Made by a program: the position numbers and the translations under genes. The notes beneath the pieces were generated by a model. It was not told where the DNA came from. It searched no databases and was given only the letters and a program-made list of their open reading frames with translations. From positions 1 to 14,407 of the forward strand of contig CANQCC010000023.1 of NCBI GenBank assembly GCA_947589635.1: 14,407 nt of DNA, written 5' to 3'. Position 1 is the stretch's first letter. The number at the start of each line of letters is the position of its first letter. The stretch comes from an uncultured Clostridia bacterium (GTDB lineage: Bacteria; Bacillota; Clostridia; Christensenellales; CAG-917). Shown piece by piece: positions 7,111-14,407 of the stretch.

Positions 7111-9144
7111 TTACCTCCTTTCGAGATACGTATATTTTGTATTTGTTCCGTAGGGCATAAACACGTGGCCGCCGCCCTCGTAGAATTTTCCGTAAAATTC
7201 GATGTATTGCAGTCTGCAGTTGTGCACGTACGCGCCGAGCGTGGATATCGCGATGTTGAAGACGTGTCCGACAAGGAATATCGGCACGCAAATTATATAC
7301 CCTATCGCAATAAGCGCGGAGCCCGCCGGGAAGAAGCCGAGCACGACCTGACATATCTGGTTTACGACAAGCGCTACGACGCTGCCCGAAAGTCCAAGGC
7401 CGAACAGACGCGCGTAACTTAATATATCCGACAAAATGTTTACGCCGTCGTACAATTTGCCGAATCCGCCAAAGAAGCCGGTGACCATCTTTGCGCCCTT
7501 CTTGCCCCGCATGTTGCACACGGGGATGAGTACCGCGCCGAGGACGGCAAGCGCAATGCCCACGTACTTGACGGCGGGGACGGTCTTCATAAAGAGCAGC
7601 CCTACCGCGATAAGTATAATGCCCGCGAAGATAAGATACCAGGTGCCAACCTCGGCAAACGCGTCGAGAGCGCGCTTTTTGCGGAGCAGATTGACGGCGT
7701 TCATAAACATGCCGACGACTATGTGTATAAATCCAAGTCCGAAGGATATTCCAAGCAATATGAGAGGCCCGTTGCCCTCAAGCGGCTTTACAAGCTGCAA
7801 TTTTTCAAGGAAAGTGCCGCTTATGTCAAGCCCGAACCAACCTCCGAATATCGCGCCCCATATGATCGTGCTTATGCCGCCCATAAGGATGACGAGCAGC
7901 AGCCTTCCCTTGCCGGGAACGGGTTTTTTGATGAGGTACATCAAAAGTCCGCCGAGCGCAAGTATAAGCCCGTACGCCGCGTCCGCTATCATCATGCCGA
8001 AAAGCAGAAAATAGAAGAAGGACATCACGGGATTCGGGTCGAGGTCCACGCCGTATTTGGGCGCGCTGTACATGTTGGTTATATCCTGATAGGGCGCCAC
8101 GACGGGATTGTTTTTGACAAGAGTCGGGACAACTTCGCCCTCCTCCGGTTCGCAAAATTCATAGACTATCGCGTCGGAGACCTCGTCAAGCAGTTTTTTA
8201 AGTTTTTCCTCTTCGGGCGCGGGATACCACGCCTCAAGCACGAAGCTGAGCGCGGTGGTCGCAAAGCCGTCCGTAGCCCTGTTGTAGTCAAGTTTTACAA
8301 GATAATAATCGTAAAGGGTCTTGAAATCGGCGATGAACATCTGCTTTACAAGCGCGCGGGTCATCAGCTCCTCATATTCAAGTTCAAGAGAGGCAAGCTC
8401 CGCCTTAAGCTGTTCTATGCACTGCAACGGAGATTTGTCGCCTCCGAATTGCGCGCGCGTAAACTCGAGGGATTGAAGCTTTTCAAGCGCCTCGCCCTCC
8501 ACGCTCTTGTGCCCTATAATGGCAAAGGGTTGGACTTTGGATGGGTCGGACAGCTGCGCGGCGACAAGAGGTTGCTCCTCCAAATAGCGCTTTAGCTCCT
8601 CCGCGCGCTGAGTGGGGACATAGCCCACCGCCATAAACGTATGCGGCGAATTTTTGTATTCTCCGTACGGCAATTTCAAAAATTTGTATATTTCGTGCGC
8701 CTCGATACTTTCCCTTGCGCGCTGTTTTTCCTGTTCTATCTCGCGCTGGCGGGTATTTATCTCTTCAAGGTCGGCGATGTTGCAAATAAGTTCGTCCTCT
8801 CTGTCCGCGATGGCGTCGAAGTCGTCGAAGGACATCCTGACTATCTGTTTGACGGACGGGGTCTCGATGGGCGCGTCGATGAAGGGTTGCTCCGCCTTGG
8901 CGGTGCGCTTTGCAAGGTTTTCCGCCTTCTTCTTCTGATCCTTCAAAAACGAAAAGGCAAAATCGATGCGCGACATGTTGTAGCGGATCTGCTCGCAGGA
9001 AGCGGAAGAATCCGAGCGCACGGTATCCTCGATATCGCGCGTACGGACAGTCTCCACACACTTTGTGCGGTGCAATGCCTTAAGCAATTTGTTTTTGTCC
9101 GAACTGTGCCCGATGAGCACAAGTTTCTTCATTTCGACGATCAT
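7111..9144 (-). CDS. ntpI: V-type ATPase membrane stator subunit I (a-type)
   Basis: This 677-residue subunit provides the ion half-channels facing the K ring. Residues 1-370 are a soluble arm rich in charged helices that binds the peripheral stalks. Residues about 373-640 hold seven or eight transmembrane segments. Landmarks are MMIADAAYGLILALGG (384-399), FGGWFGLDI (433-441), LSYARLFGLGLSGSVVALVV (575-594) with the essential ring-facing arginine R579, and a second conserved arginine, R644, in HNCRLQYIEFYGKFYEGG. The start MIVEMKKLVLIG fits the family; a second in-frame ATG four codons later is possible, and neither has a strong ribosome binding site. The gene begins 25 bases after ntpF, the largest gap in the unit. 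Its last codons supply the ntpK ribosome binding site. Confidence 0.97.
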   Translation of the reverse strand: MIVEMKKLVLIGHSSDKNKLLKALHRTKCVETVRTRDIEDTVRSDSSASCEQIRYNMSRIDFAFSFLKDQKKKAENLAKRTAKAEQPFIDAPIETPSVKQIVRMSFDDFDAIADREDELICNIADLEEINTRQREIEQEKQRARESIEAHEIYKFLKLPYGEYKNSPHTFMAVGYVPTQRAEELKRYLEEQPLVAAQLSDPSKVQPFAIIGHKSVEGEALEKLQSLEFTRAQFGGDKSPLQCIEQLKAELASLELEYEELMTRALVKQMFIADFKTLYDYYLVKLDYNRATDGFATTALSFVLEAWYPAPEEEKLKKLLDEVSDAIVYEFCEPEEGEVVPTLVKNNPVVAPYQDITNMYSAPKYGVDLDPNPVMSFFYFLLFGMMIADAAYGLILALGGLLMYLIKKPVPGKGRLLLVILMGGISTIIWGAIFGGWFGLDISGTFLEKLQLVKPLEGNGPLILLGISFGLGFIHIVVGMFMNAVNLLRKKRALDAFAEVGTWYLIFAGIILIAVGLLFMKTVPAVKYVGIALAVLGAVLIPVCNMRGKKGAKMVTGFFGGFGKLYDGVNILSDILSYARLFGLGLSGSVVALVVNQICQVVLGFFPAGSALIAIGYIICVPIFLVGHVFNIAISTLGAYVHNCRLQYIEFYGKFYEGGGHVFMPYGTNTKYTYLERR
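7113..7121 (-). promoter_or_regulatory. Strong ribosome binding site of ntpK, formed by the last codons of ntpI
   Basis: The minus strand reads AAAGGAGGT, with the GGAGG ending seven bases before the ntpK ATG. The two final arginine codons of ntpI, AGG AGG, together with its TAA stop, form this element. It selects the 161-residue K product over the longer open frame. Confidence 0.9.
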
Positions 9145-9155
9145 TTTACCCGGTT

Positions 9156-9171
9156 AAAAAGCCTGATGCTT
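9156..9171 (-). terminator. Weak hairpin plus T-run between ntpF and ntpI (possible partial attenuator)
   Basis: On the minus strand, AAGC and GCTT can pair as a 4-bp stem around a five-base loop, followed directly by further T residues. The hairpin starts within the ntpF stop codon. The stem is short and AT-containing, so full termination is unlikely. It could mean little. Confidence 0.15.
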
Positions 9172-9505
9172 ATCCGATATATTTTTCAAGCAATTTTGCG
9201 ACCACGCCGTCGGCGGCGTCCTCCACGAGGGAGTTTTTGTTTTCAAGCAGATATTGCGCCCTTTCGCGCCCTTTTTTGAGGATATTTTCTCTCATCTCGG
9301 CCTGTTTTGAGACAAGCTCCTCCGCGGACTGCTTTTTGAGCCGCTTGCACTCCTCGCGAGCGAGAGCGCGGCGCCTCGAGGCGTCCTCCTGAGCGGCAAG
9401 CAAAATGTCCTTGCCCTGCTGCTGAGCGTCCTTGACGGTGCTGTCCGCCCTGTCTTCCGCGGCGCGGATGTCGTTCATAACGTCGTCAATAATACTTTCT
9501 CTCAT
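9170..9505 (-). CDS. ntpF: V-type ATPase subunit G/H (peripheral stalk coiled coil)
   Basis: This 111-residue, highly charged protein is predicted to be almost entirely helical, with Ala, Glu, Lys, Arg and Gln through residues 5-110 and no membrane segment. It matches the small stalk subunit, called NtpF in Enterococcus, that pairs with subunit E. Sequence conservation in this family is low. The call rests on composition, length (family about 105-115) and the first position of the canonical F-I-K-E-C-G-A-B-D order. The ATG overlaps the rpiB stop as ATGA, which implies coupled translation with rpiB. A 25-base gap follows before ntpI. Confidence 0.88.
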   Translation of the reverse strand: MRESIIDDVMNDIRAAEDRADSTVKDAQQQGKDILLAAQEDASRRRALAREECKRLKKQSAEELVSKQAEMRENILKKGRERAQYLLENKNSLVEDAADGVVAKLLEKYIG

Positions 9506-9957
9506 TTGAAATTTTCGTCCTCTGCCCTTGAGATCATGTCGAGGCGTCTTTGATGTCTGCCTCCCTCATATTCGGCGGTATACCAGGCTCTTACGATAGC
9601 CTCCGCCTCGTCCTCGCTTATCACCCTGCCGCCAAGCGCGATGATGTTGGCGTTGTTGTGGTTTTTGGTAAGTTTGGCCATATAGGTGTTTGTGACTACC
9701 GCCGCGCGTATGCCCTTGACCTTGTTGGCGGCGATGGATATGCCTATGCCGGTGCCGCACATTATCACGCCGACGTCGCACTTTCCGCTTGCGACAGCGT
9801 TGGCGACCTTAAGGCCGTACTCGGGATAGTCGACGGATATTTCGGCGCTGTCGCACCCAAAGTCCACGACCTCCGCCCCAAGGTCTTTAAGCGTGGATAT
9901 CACCCTGTTCTTAAGCACATAGCCGCCGTGATCGGCGCCAACCGCAACCTTAGTCAT
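9502..9957 (-). CDS. rpiB: Ribose-5-phosphate isomerase B
   Basis: RpiB interconverts ribose 5-phosphate and ribulose 5-phosphate in the non-oxidative pentose phosphate pathway, in the cytosol. The 151-residue protein has the whole family pattern. GADHGG is at 7-12 (D9, H10). IMCGTGIGISIAANKVKGIRAA spans 65-86, with C67 as the catalytic base and T69. NHNNANIIALGGR spans 99-111 with H100, and GGRHQRRLDMI spans 132-142 with R134. Length is typical. Some LacAB or allose-phosphate isomerases share this fold, but the residues fit RpiB best. The gene has its own promoter and GGAGG site, and its stop overlaps ntpF, so it heads the V-ATPase transcription unit. Confidence 0.96.
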   Translation of the reverse strand: MTKVAVGADHGGYVLKNRVISTLKDLGAEVVDFGCDSAEISVDYPEYGLKVANAVASGKCDVGVIMCGTGIGISIAANKVKGIRAAVVTNTYMAKLTKNHNNANIIALGGRVISEDEAEAIVRAWYTAEYEGGRHQRRLDMISRAEDENFK

Positions 9958-9961
9958 CTAT

Positions 9962-9967
9962 ACCTCC
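9962..9967 (-). promoter_or_regulatory. Ribosome binding site of rpiB
   Basis: GGAGGT on the minus strand lies a few bases before the rpiB ATG at 9955-9957. It is the entry site for the whole rpiB-ntp message. Confidence 0.85.
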
Positions 9968-9979
9968 ACAATTAAAAAT

Positions 9980-10008
9980 ATTATAACGCGCCCGACCGCA
10001 AAAAGCAA
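9980..10008 (-). promoter_or_regulatory. Sigma-70/sigma-A type promoter of the rpiB-V-ATPase unit
   Basis: A perfect -10 TATAAT lies at 9980-9985. At 17 bases spacing a partial -35 TTGCTT lies at 10003-10008, matching the TTG of the consensus. Transcription would start near 9973 and leave a leader of about 16 bases. This is the only good promoter-like sequence seen before the operon. A perfect 8-bp palindrome (GGCATGCC, 10049-10056) lies upstream; whether it matters is unknown. Confidence 0.7.
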
Positions 10009-10060
10009 CTATTATCTTGTCTCCAAGCGCCCTTAAATGCGCGAAAAAGGCATGCCGAAT

Positions 10061-10090
10061 AAAAAATGCCCGCCGCTTTATGCGACGGGC
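10061..10090 (-). terminator. Rho-independent terminator of the surface protein gene
   Basis: On the minus strand a 9-bp GC-rich stem (GCCCGTCGC with GCGGCGGGC, one G-T wobble) closes a five-base loop. An A and then six T residues follow. It starts 16 bases after the stop of the surface protein gene. It separates that gene from the rpiB promoter. Confidence 0.93.
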
Positions 10091-10106
10091 AATCGTATGC
10101 GCCTTA

Positions 10107-13100
10107 TCAGGCTAGCTTTTTAAGTTTGGACTTGCGGATGGCAAACGCCACGACCACCCATATCACGAACAGCGCCATAGCGCCCGCTCCTATGCCGATC
10201 GCCCAGCTTATCCAGGACGGCAGCGTGACGACGGAGATGTCCACAAACACGACCTCGCCGAGATATTCCGTAGTATAGATTATCTTGCCGTCCGTCAATT
10301 GATAGTCGTCTATTCTGTCAAGGCCGCCGTTCACGTTCTTCTGATAGATGACGACGTCTTTAAGCTGCTTGTCGACGGTCTCGGGTATGCTGAGCGTAAG
10401 CTCGACCTTGGATCCGTTAAGCCCCACCTGCGTCTCGCCGAGGAAGAGCTGCACCTGCACTATGCCGGCAAGTTTCGCCGTGCTGCCGATGGCGGGCATA
10501 TAAGCGCTGACCTTGTTCCAGAAGTCGCTGTCGGAGCCCGTGCCGCCCGTAGACTTGAGCGTGCGTACGACCAGTCTGTTTGCAAGCACGCCTTCCGTCT
10601 CGTTGCCCTCGCTGTCTATGACGCGCATGGCGTTGCCCTTTGTGGCGGGAGAGCCCGGTTCTTCCTCCGCGAAAGAGCTTGCCGTCAACTCAAGCACGCC
10701 GTCCGCGCCCACAAAGCTGTAGTTCTCCGCGTTGAGCCCATCGCCTGTGATCGCGACTCTGAAGGTGTATCTGCCTGCCGCCGTCACGGGAGTATCCCAC
10801 ACAATGCTTGTGTTTTCCTTTGAGGGGGCGGTGCCTGCCGCCATATTCTCCACGCTTACGGACACTTCGTAATCAAATTCATACTCCGCGTCCGCGTCAT
10901 ACTTGCCCGTGAAGTATTTGGTCTTGGAATTGCTCTGTCCCTCGACCGCTCTCGCGTTTTTGTCGCCCTTCAGCGCAAGGCCGCTTACCGTGACCTCGGC
11001 GGGCTTTATCGTGACGTACGCATAGAAGGATATCGCGTTATAGTTTGCCCTTGCTTTCGTAAAGTTTTCGTTGAGCGCGATCGTCACGCGGTAGGTACCC
11101 GCGTCTATCGGCTTGAACACTGTAACGGTTCCGCCAAAGTCCACTCTGTTTCCGCGCGCGTCAAGATAGTAGTATACGTCTGCGCCCGTTTCGGGGTTTT
11201 TCTCCTTGAGCAGGTAGACGACGTTGCCGTCCGCGTCCCTGCCGTACGCCGCGTAGTACGTGCCGGCGATCAGTTTGTCAAAGCTTACGTCGGCGCCGTT
11301 CATCGGGATATCTGTCACGCCGTTTACCTTGCTGTTATTATCGTTGTAACGATATATATACTCCTTGCCGTCGTACATCTTGGCGTCGTCGCTTGCGGAG
11401 AAGACGGGGTCTATCTTAGTGACGTCAAAGGAGACCGTGGTTTCGGACGTCCAGGTGACCTTGACGCTCTGCGAAGCTCTGTCGTCCCACTTGACCTCGC
11501 GCTTGACGAAGATATAGCCCTCGTAGTGTCCCGCGTCAACGTTTCTGAGCACGTTGCCGTTGTTGTCGGCGGCGTCCCTGTTGCGGATGAGGCTTATACT
11601 GTCGCTTGCAAGGGTACCCGTGACAAATCTGTCTTGATGCTCCGAGCCGTCATACGGGAAGGAAGTCCCCGGCTCCGCGAGAGTCACGCCCGTTATGGTG
11701 GGCTCGGTGATGGTGAGCGTAGTCGTCAGCACTTCTATTGTTTCCGCTTCGTCGCCATAGACCAAATAGTATTGATACACTCCGTCGGAGCCTTCTACCT
11801 GCTTGGCGACAAACTTGACCGGGTGCGCGCTGTCGACCACGTGGACGTTGTAGTTGGTGATATTGTCCTTATAACTCCACTCTGCGGGTTCCTCGTATGC
11901 CGCGACGTAGATGTAGCCTCCAAGTTGAGCGCTTATCTGCAGCTCGTTTACGTTTGTCCTTATGGGATTATCGATGCCGGTGCCGTCCGCCTTGTACATA
12001 TACCACACAAGCCTCGGGCCGTAGTCGACGCCATCGCGCACAAACACGGTCTGATAGCTTTCGCCGGAGGCGAAGCCGTACGCCCTCATGTTGGCGTCGT
12101 AGAAGGCTATGTTCTTGCGGCTTTCGGGCAGAGCGCCCGCGTTGCCGTATTCCGCCACGTGGTTGATGTTAAGCGCGGACACATAGACGTCCTTGGGAAG
12201 CACTTTAAGTTGAGAAGTTTTCTCGCCTGTGTATGCAAACTTAAAGTTGAAGTTTGTCGCCTGACCGCCGTTCAACGTATAGGAAGTGGCGATCTGGCCC
12301 GCACTCGGCAGACCTACCGTGCCAAACACGGCTTTCGCGGAGGGCAGCGCGATGACATCTCCGCCGAGTCTTATAAATTCGCCCTCGGCGCCTTTCTTGA
12401 CCACAAAGCGCAATATCTCGCCGTCCTCGCTTTCTCTTTCTGCGTCATAGGTGTTTTCGGCAAGCTGTTTGATGTACTCGGCGTCCGTCTCCCTTGAGAA
12501 GTTGATGTAGGTGAGATACGCGTCAAAGCTCATATAGAACGCGTTGTCAAGCCATATCAGATTGCTGTCTTCACCCTCGCCGAGCGAGTAAGTGATCTTG
12601 GCAGCCACGTCGGAGGCGAGGTCGCCGTAATACATCGTGTTATCCTCAAGGAGGGCGGTTATATCACGCTTGATTATCTTTGCCGCCAGCTTTGCGGAGT
12701 TGCTTGTTGCGGACATCTCATAGTTGTTCATGTCCTTTCCGGCAAACTTCGTTGCCTTGAACATAACTCCGGTAGCGGTGGTATTGGCGGCGTCAAACTC
12801 CGCCTCGAGCGCTTCCACTTTAAGCTCGTCGCCCGCTATAAGTCCCGAGATGTTGCCTTGCTCGAAATAGCAATCCGCGGCGTCGGTGGGCTTTCCGTTC
12901 TTTTCGACGATCTCTATCTTGCCGAAGAACTTGACCGTGCCGTCGTATTGCTTTTCAAACGCTTTGGTTCCGTCCGTCTTCTTGATGGCGTTTGCCGCGA
13001 TGTAGACGGAGCGCTTAGTGATAGTGCCCTGTCCTCGCAGGTATGTCATCGTGCCAAGCGCCTCCACAGCGCTTCCCGCCTCGCATCCGTCCGCCAAGGC

Positions 13101-14407
13101 GTAATAGCCCGTATCGCCGTCCATGACGTAGCCCAATATCTCGCCGTCCTTTATGGACTCCTTCTGAGTTTCGTACTCGCTCTCAAGGATGAACTTGGAG
13201 GCCGTATCAAGCGCGTAAATGTATGCGTCCACGCCCTCTATCTTGTCCGTGACGGTCTCCTCTTCCATTGAGGAGATGTGGTTGCTTATATATTGCGTAG
13301 CCTCCCTCAGATACAGCCACTTGCTGCCCTCGGTAAGCCTTATTGCAAGCACAGTGCGGTCTTTGTCGTACTTTGTGCCCATCACGCCAAGCTGATAGTC
13401 GACTTTGCCGCCGTTGAGGTTTTTGAGCGTGGGATTGAACGCCGCGCCGTCCTTAAGAGTGACATTGCCGTCCGCGTCAACGTTGACGTTCTTGTCGTCG
13501 AAGTACGCGCCGCCCGAAGTCTGCACGTTATACGCTTTCTCCTCGCCGGGCAGGATGCCGTCCAGCGTGTAGGTCGCGTTGACGTTCTTGATGGAGCGGT
13601 TGCCGTCGTAGACCTTACTGCCAAACTCGACCGTGACCGCGACCGGGCGAGGCACTATCGCGCCGTAGAAGTACGAGGTGTTGGACACTATCCTGTAGTT
13701 GTCAAGCAGATAGCCCATCTTTTCGAATTCGCCCGCCGCCGTCAGCAGCAGCTGAGGATCGGACAGCGTGACCGTGACCTTTGAATCGACGTGGCTGTTG
13801 CGATACATGCCCGTCGCCGTGATCTGCAGATACGGCTTATCTTTATTGGGCATCTGCTCGGGAAGGTTGATTATGATGGATGCCTCTTTGTCGCCGTTGT
13901 AGACCTTGTCCTCGATTATGACGTTGGTGTCCTGAATGGGCAGAGCGGCTTTAGTGACGACGATCGCGTTTTCGATCTCATAGTCGGCGATGACCTGGCC
14001 GTTTTCGATGTCCTCGGTTATCGGTACGTACTCGCCGTCGATATATCTTACGCCCGCCACGACATAGTTTTTGAGGATATCCTCGTCTTCTTCTGCCACC
14101 GAAATTGCAAGTCCCTTCACAAGGATATTGCGCGCAAGTTCGTTGCCCTGCTCGTCAAGTTTGACGTTGGGGGTTTCCTTGCCGTTTTCGCACAGCGTGA
14201 AGTTGAACGCGTTTATGCTCATCTTGGCAAGTTCCTTGCCCATCGACTCGTAGGAGTTGTAACTCTCCGTGGCGAGAGGCTTACTGCTGAAGTTTACGCC
14301 GTGCTTGAAGTCGGTATCAAGCACAAGGTCGACCTCTCCGTTGTAGACGTGCTCGTCAAACTCGATATTGGGGATAAGTCTTGCCTTGGTGATTTGGGCC
14401 TTGACCG
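10107..14407 (-). CDS. Giant MBG/YDG-repeat surface protein, membrane-anchored, 5' end missing
   Basis: The reading frame is open to the window edge, so the N-terminus and any signal peptide lie outside. The apparent GTG start at 14324 is internal: the frame continues upstream with normal module sequence. At least 1432 residues are visible, numbered here from the first full codon. Repeated motifs of the form Y-(D/N/Y)-G or Y-G occur near 21, 169, 266, 487, 593, 753, 918 and 1011. DAG-Y type module ends occur near 956 and 1100. This is the pattern of MBG/YDG Ig-like beta domains in bacterial cell-surface proteins. About 1270-1390 form a distinct juxtamembrane domain. One hydrophobic helix (about 1397-1423) and a basic tail (RKSKLKKLA) end the protein; there is no LPXTG. 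Adhesion or matrix binding is inference only. Confidence 0.85.
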   Translation of the reverse strand, partial: VKAQITKARLIPNIEFDEHVYNGEVDLVLDTDFKHGVNFSSKPLATESYNSYESMGKELAKMSINAFNFTLCENGKETPNVKLDEQGNELARNILVKGLAISVAEEDEDILKNYVVAGVRYIDGEYVPITEDIENGQVIADYEIENAIVVTKAALPIQDTNVIIEDKVYNGDKEASIIINLPEQMPNKDKPYLQITATGMYRNSHVDSKVTVTLSDPQLLLTAAGEFEKMGYLLDNYRIVSNTSYFYGAIVPRPVAVTVEFGSKVYDGNRSIKNVNATYTLDGILPGEEKAYNVQTSGGAYFDDKNVNVDADGNVTLKDGAAFNPTLKNLNGGKVDYQLGVMGTKYDKDRTVLAIRLTEGSKWLYLREATQYISNHISSMEEETVTDKIEGVDAYIYALDTASKFILESEYETQKESIKDGEILGYVMDGDTGYYALADGCEAGSAVEALGTMTYLRGQGTITKRSVYIAANAIKKTDGTKAFEKQYDGTVKFFGKIEIVEKNGKPTDAADCYFEQGNISGLIAGDELKVEALEAEFDAANTTATGVMFKATKFAGKDMNNYEMSATSNSAKLAAKIIKRDITALLEDNTMYYGDLASDVAAKITYSLGEGEDSNLIWLDNAFYMSFDAYLTYINFSRETDAEYIKQLAENTYDAERESEDGEILRFVVKKGAEGEFIRLGGDVIALPSAKAVFGTVGLPSAGQIATSYTLNGGQATNFNFKFAYTGEKTSQLKVLPKDVYVSALNINHVAEYGNAGALPESRKNIAFYDANMRAYGFASGESYQTVFVRDGVDYGPRLVWYMYKADGTGIDNPIRTNVNELQISAQLGGYIYVAAYEEPAEWSYKDNITNYNVHVVDSAHPVKFVAKQVEGSDGVYQYYLVYGDEAETIEVLTTTLTITEPTITGVTLAEPGTSFPYDGSEHQDRFVTGTLASDSISLIRNRDAADNNGNVLRNVDAGHYEGYIFVKREVKWDDRASQSVKVTWTSETTVSFDVTKIDPVFSASDDAKMYDGKEYIYRYNDNNSKVNGVTDIPMNGADVSFDKLIAGTYYAAYGRDADGNVVYLLKEKNPETGADVYYYLDARGNRVDFGGTVTVFKPIDAGTYRVTIALNENFTKARANYNAISFYAYVTIKPAEVTVSGLALKGDKNARAVEGQSNSKTKYFTGKYDADAEYEFDYEVSVSVENMAAGTAPSKENTSIVWDTPVTAAGRYTFRVAITGDGLNAENYSFVGADGVLELTASSFAEEEPGSPATKGNAMRVIDSEGNETEGVLANRLVVRTLKSTGGTGSDSDFWNKVSAYMPAIGSTAKLAGIVQVQLFLGETQVGLNGSKVELTLSIPETVDKQLKDVVIYQKNVNGGLDRIDDYQLTDGKIIYTTEYLGEVVFVDISVVTLPSWISWAIGIGAGAMALFVIWVVVAFAIRKSKLKKLA
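12360..12524 (-). repeat. Insert module copy 2 in the surface protein
   Basis: This codes for about 55 residues that begin DAYLTYINF and end with a DGEILRFVVKKGAEGEFIRL segment. It resembles the copy at 13086-13229 in its DAY start, an acidic middle, and a DGEIL-(Y/F)V-G-(Y/F)-L end. The copies are clearly diverged, and the relation was judged by eye. Confidence 0.5.
13086..13229 (-). repeat. Insert module copy 1 in the surface protein
   Basis: This codes for about 48 residues that begin DAYIYALD, pass through an acidic Glu/Lys-rich middle, and end DGEILGYVMDGDTGYYALAD. It interrupts a Y-D-G module and pairs with the copy at 12360-12524. No known domain is recognised. Confidence 0.5.

Noticed and set aside
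7107..7274. N-terminal extension of ntpK up to 7274
   Set aside because: The added 56 residues are Thr/Ser/Arg-rich, overlap ntpI in another frame and are foreign to K subunits. A perfect ribosome binding site marks the internal ATG at 7106.
11526..12497. Plus-strand open frame of 323 codons opposite the surface protein
   Set aside because: The minus-strand frame is continuous over more than 4.2 kb with clear repeat modules. The plus frame shows only low-complexity Val/Arg/His sequence.
14322..14324. GTG at 14322-14324 as the true start of the surface protein
   Set aside because: The same frame continues to the window edge with another Y-N-G module immediately upstream, so this is an internal valine codon.

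Overview
All genes in this window lie on the minus strand, so the layout is described from right to left. The content is ordinary bacterial metabolism plus one large surface protein. It suggests a Gram-positive-type, anaerobic Firmicutes (Clostridia-like) organism. The reasons are a bacterial V-type ATPase operon in the Enterococcus/Clostridium gene order, strong GGAGG ribosome binding sites, a formate/nitrite channel, and a giant MBG/YDG-repeat surface protein held by a C-terminal membrane helix. Species cannot be read from the sequence, and the Clostridia assignment is inference.

Right region (10107-14407): the 3' part of a very large secreted, membrane-anchored protein whose 5' end lies outside the window. 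At least 1432 residues are visible, built from repeated Y-(D/N/Y)-G Ig-like modules with inserted segments, ending in one transmembrane helix and a basic tail. A clear intrinsic terminator (10061-10090) follows it.

Central region (166-9957): a promoter (9980-10008) and a good ribosome binding site start a tightly packed transcription unit. It runs rpiB, then the V-ATPase genes ntpF-I-K-E-C-G-A-B-D (subunits G/H, I, K, E, C, F, A, B, D), then a formate/nitrite transporter gene. Neighbouring genes overlap or are separated by a few bases; the only larger gap is 25 nt between ntpF and ntpI. All nine core V-ATPase subunits look intact. The membrane rotor subunit K carries the residues that bind sodium in the Enterococcus hirae enzyme, so the pump probably moves Na+. 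The formate channel has an unusual C-terminal tail of heptad repeats.

Left edge (1-165): no convincing gene. A short minus-strand frame runs off the edge and may be the start of another gene.

I did not find an evidently new system. The most notable points are the translational coupling of rpiB to a V-ATPase operon, the formate channel at the operon end with its predicted coiled-coil tail, and paralogous inserts within the surface protein.
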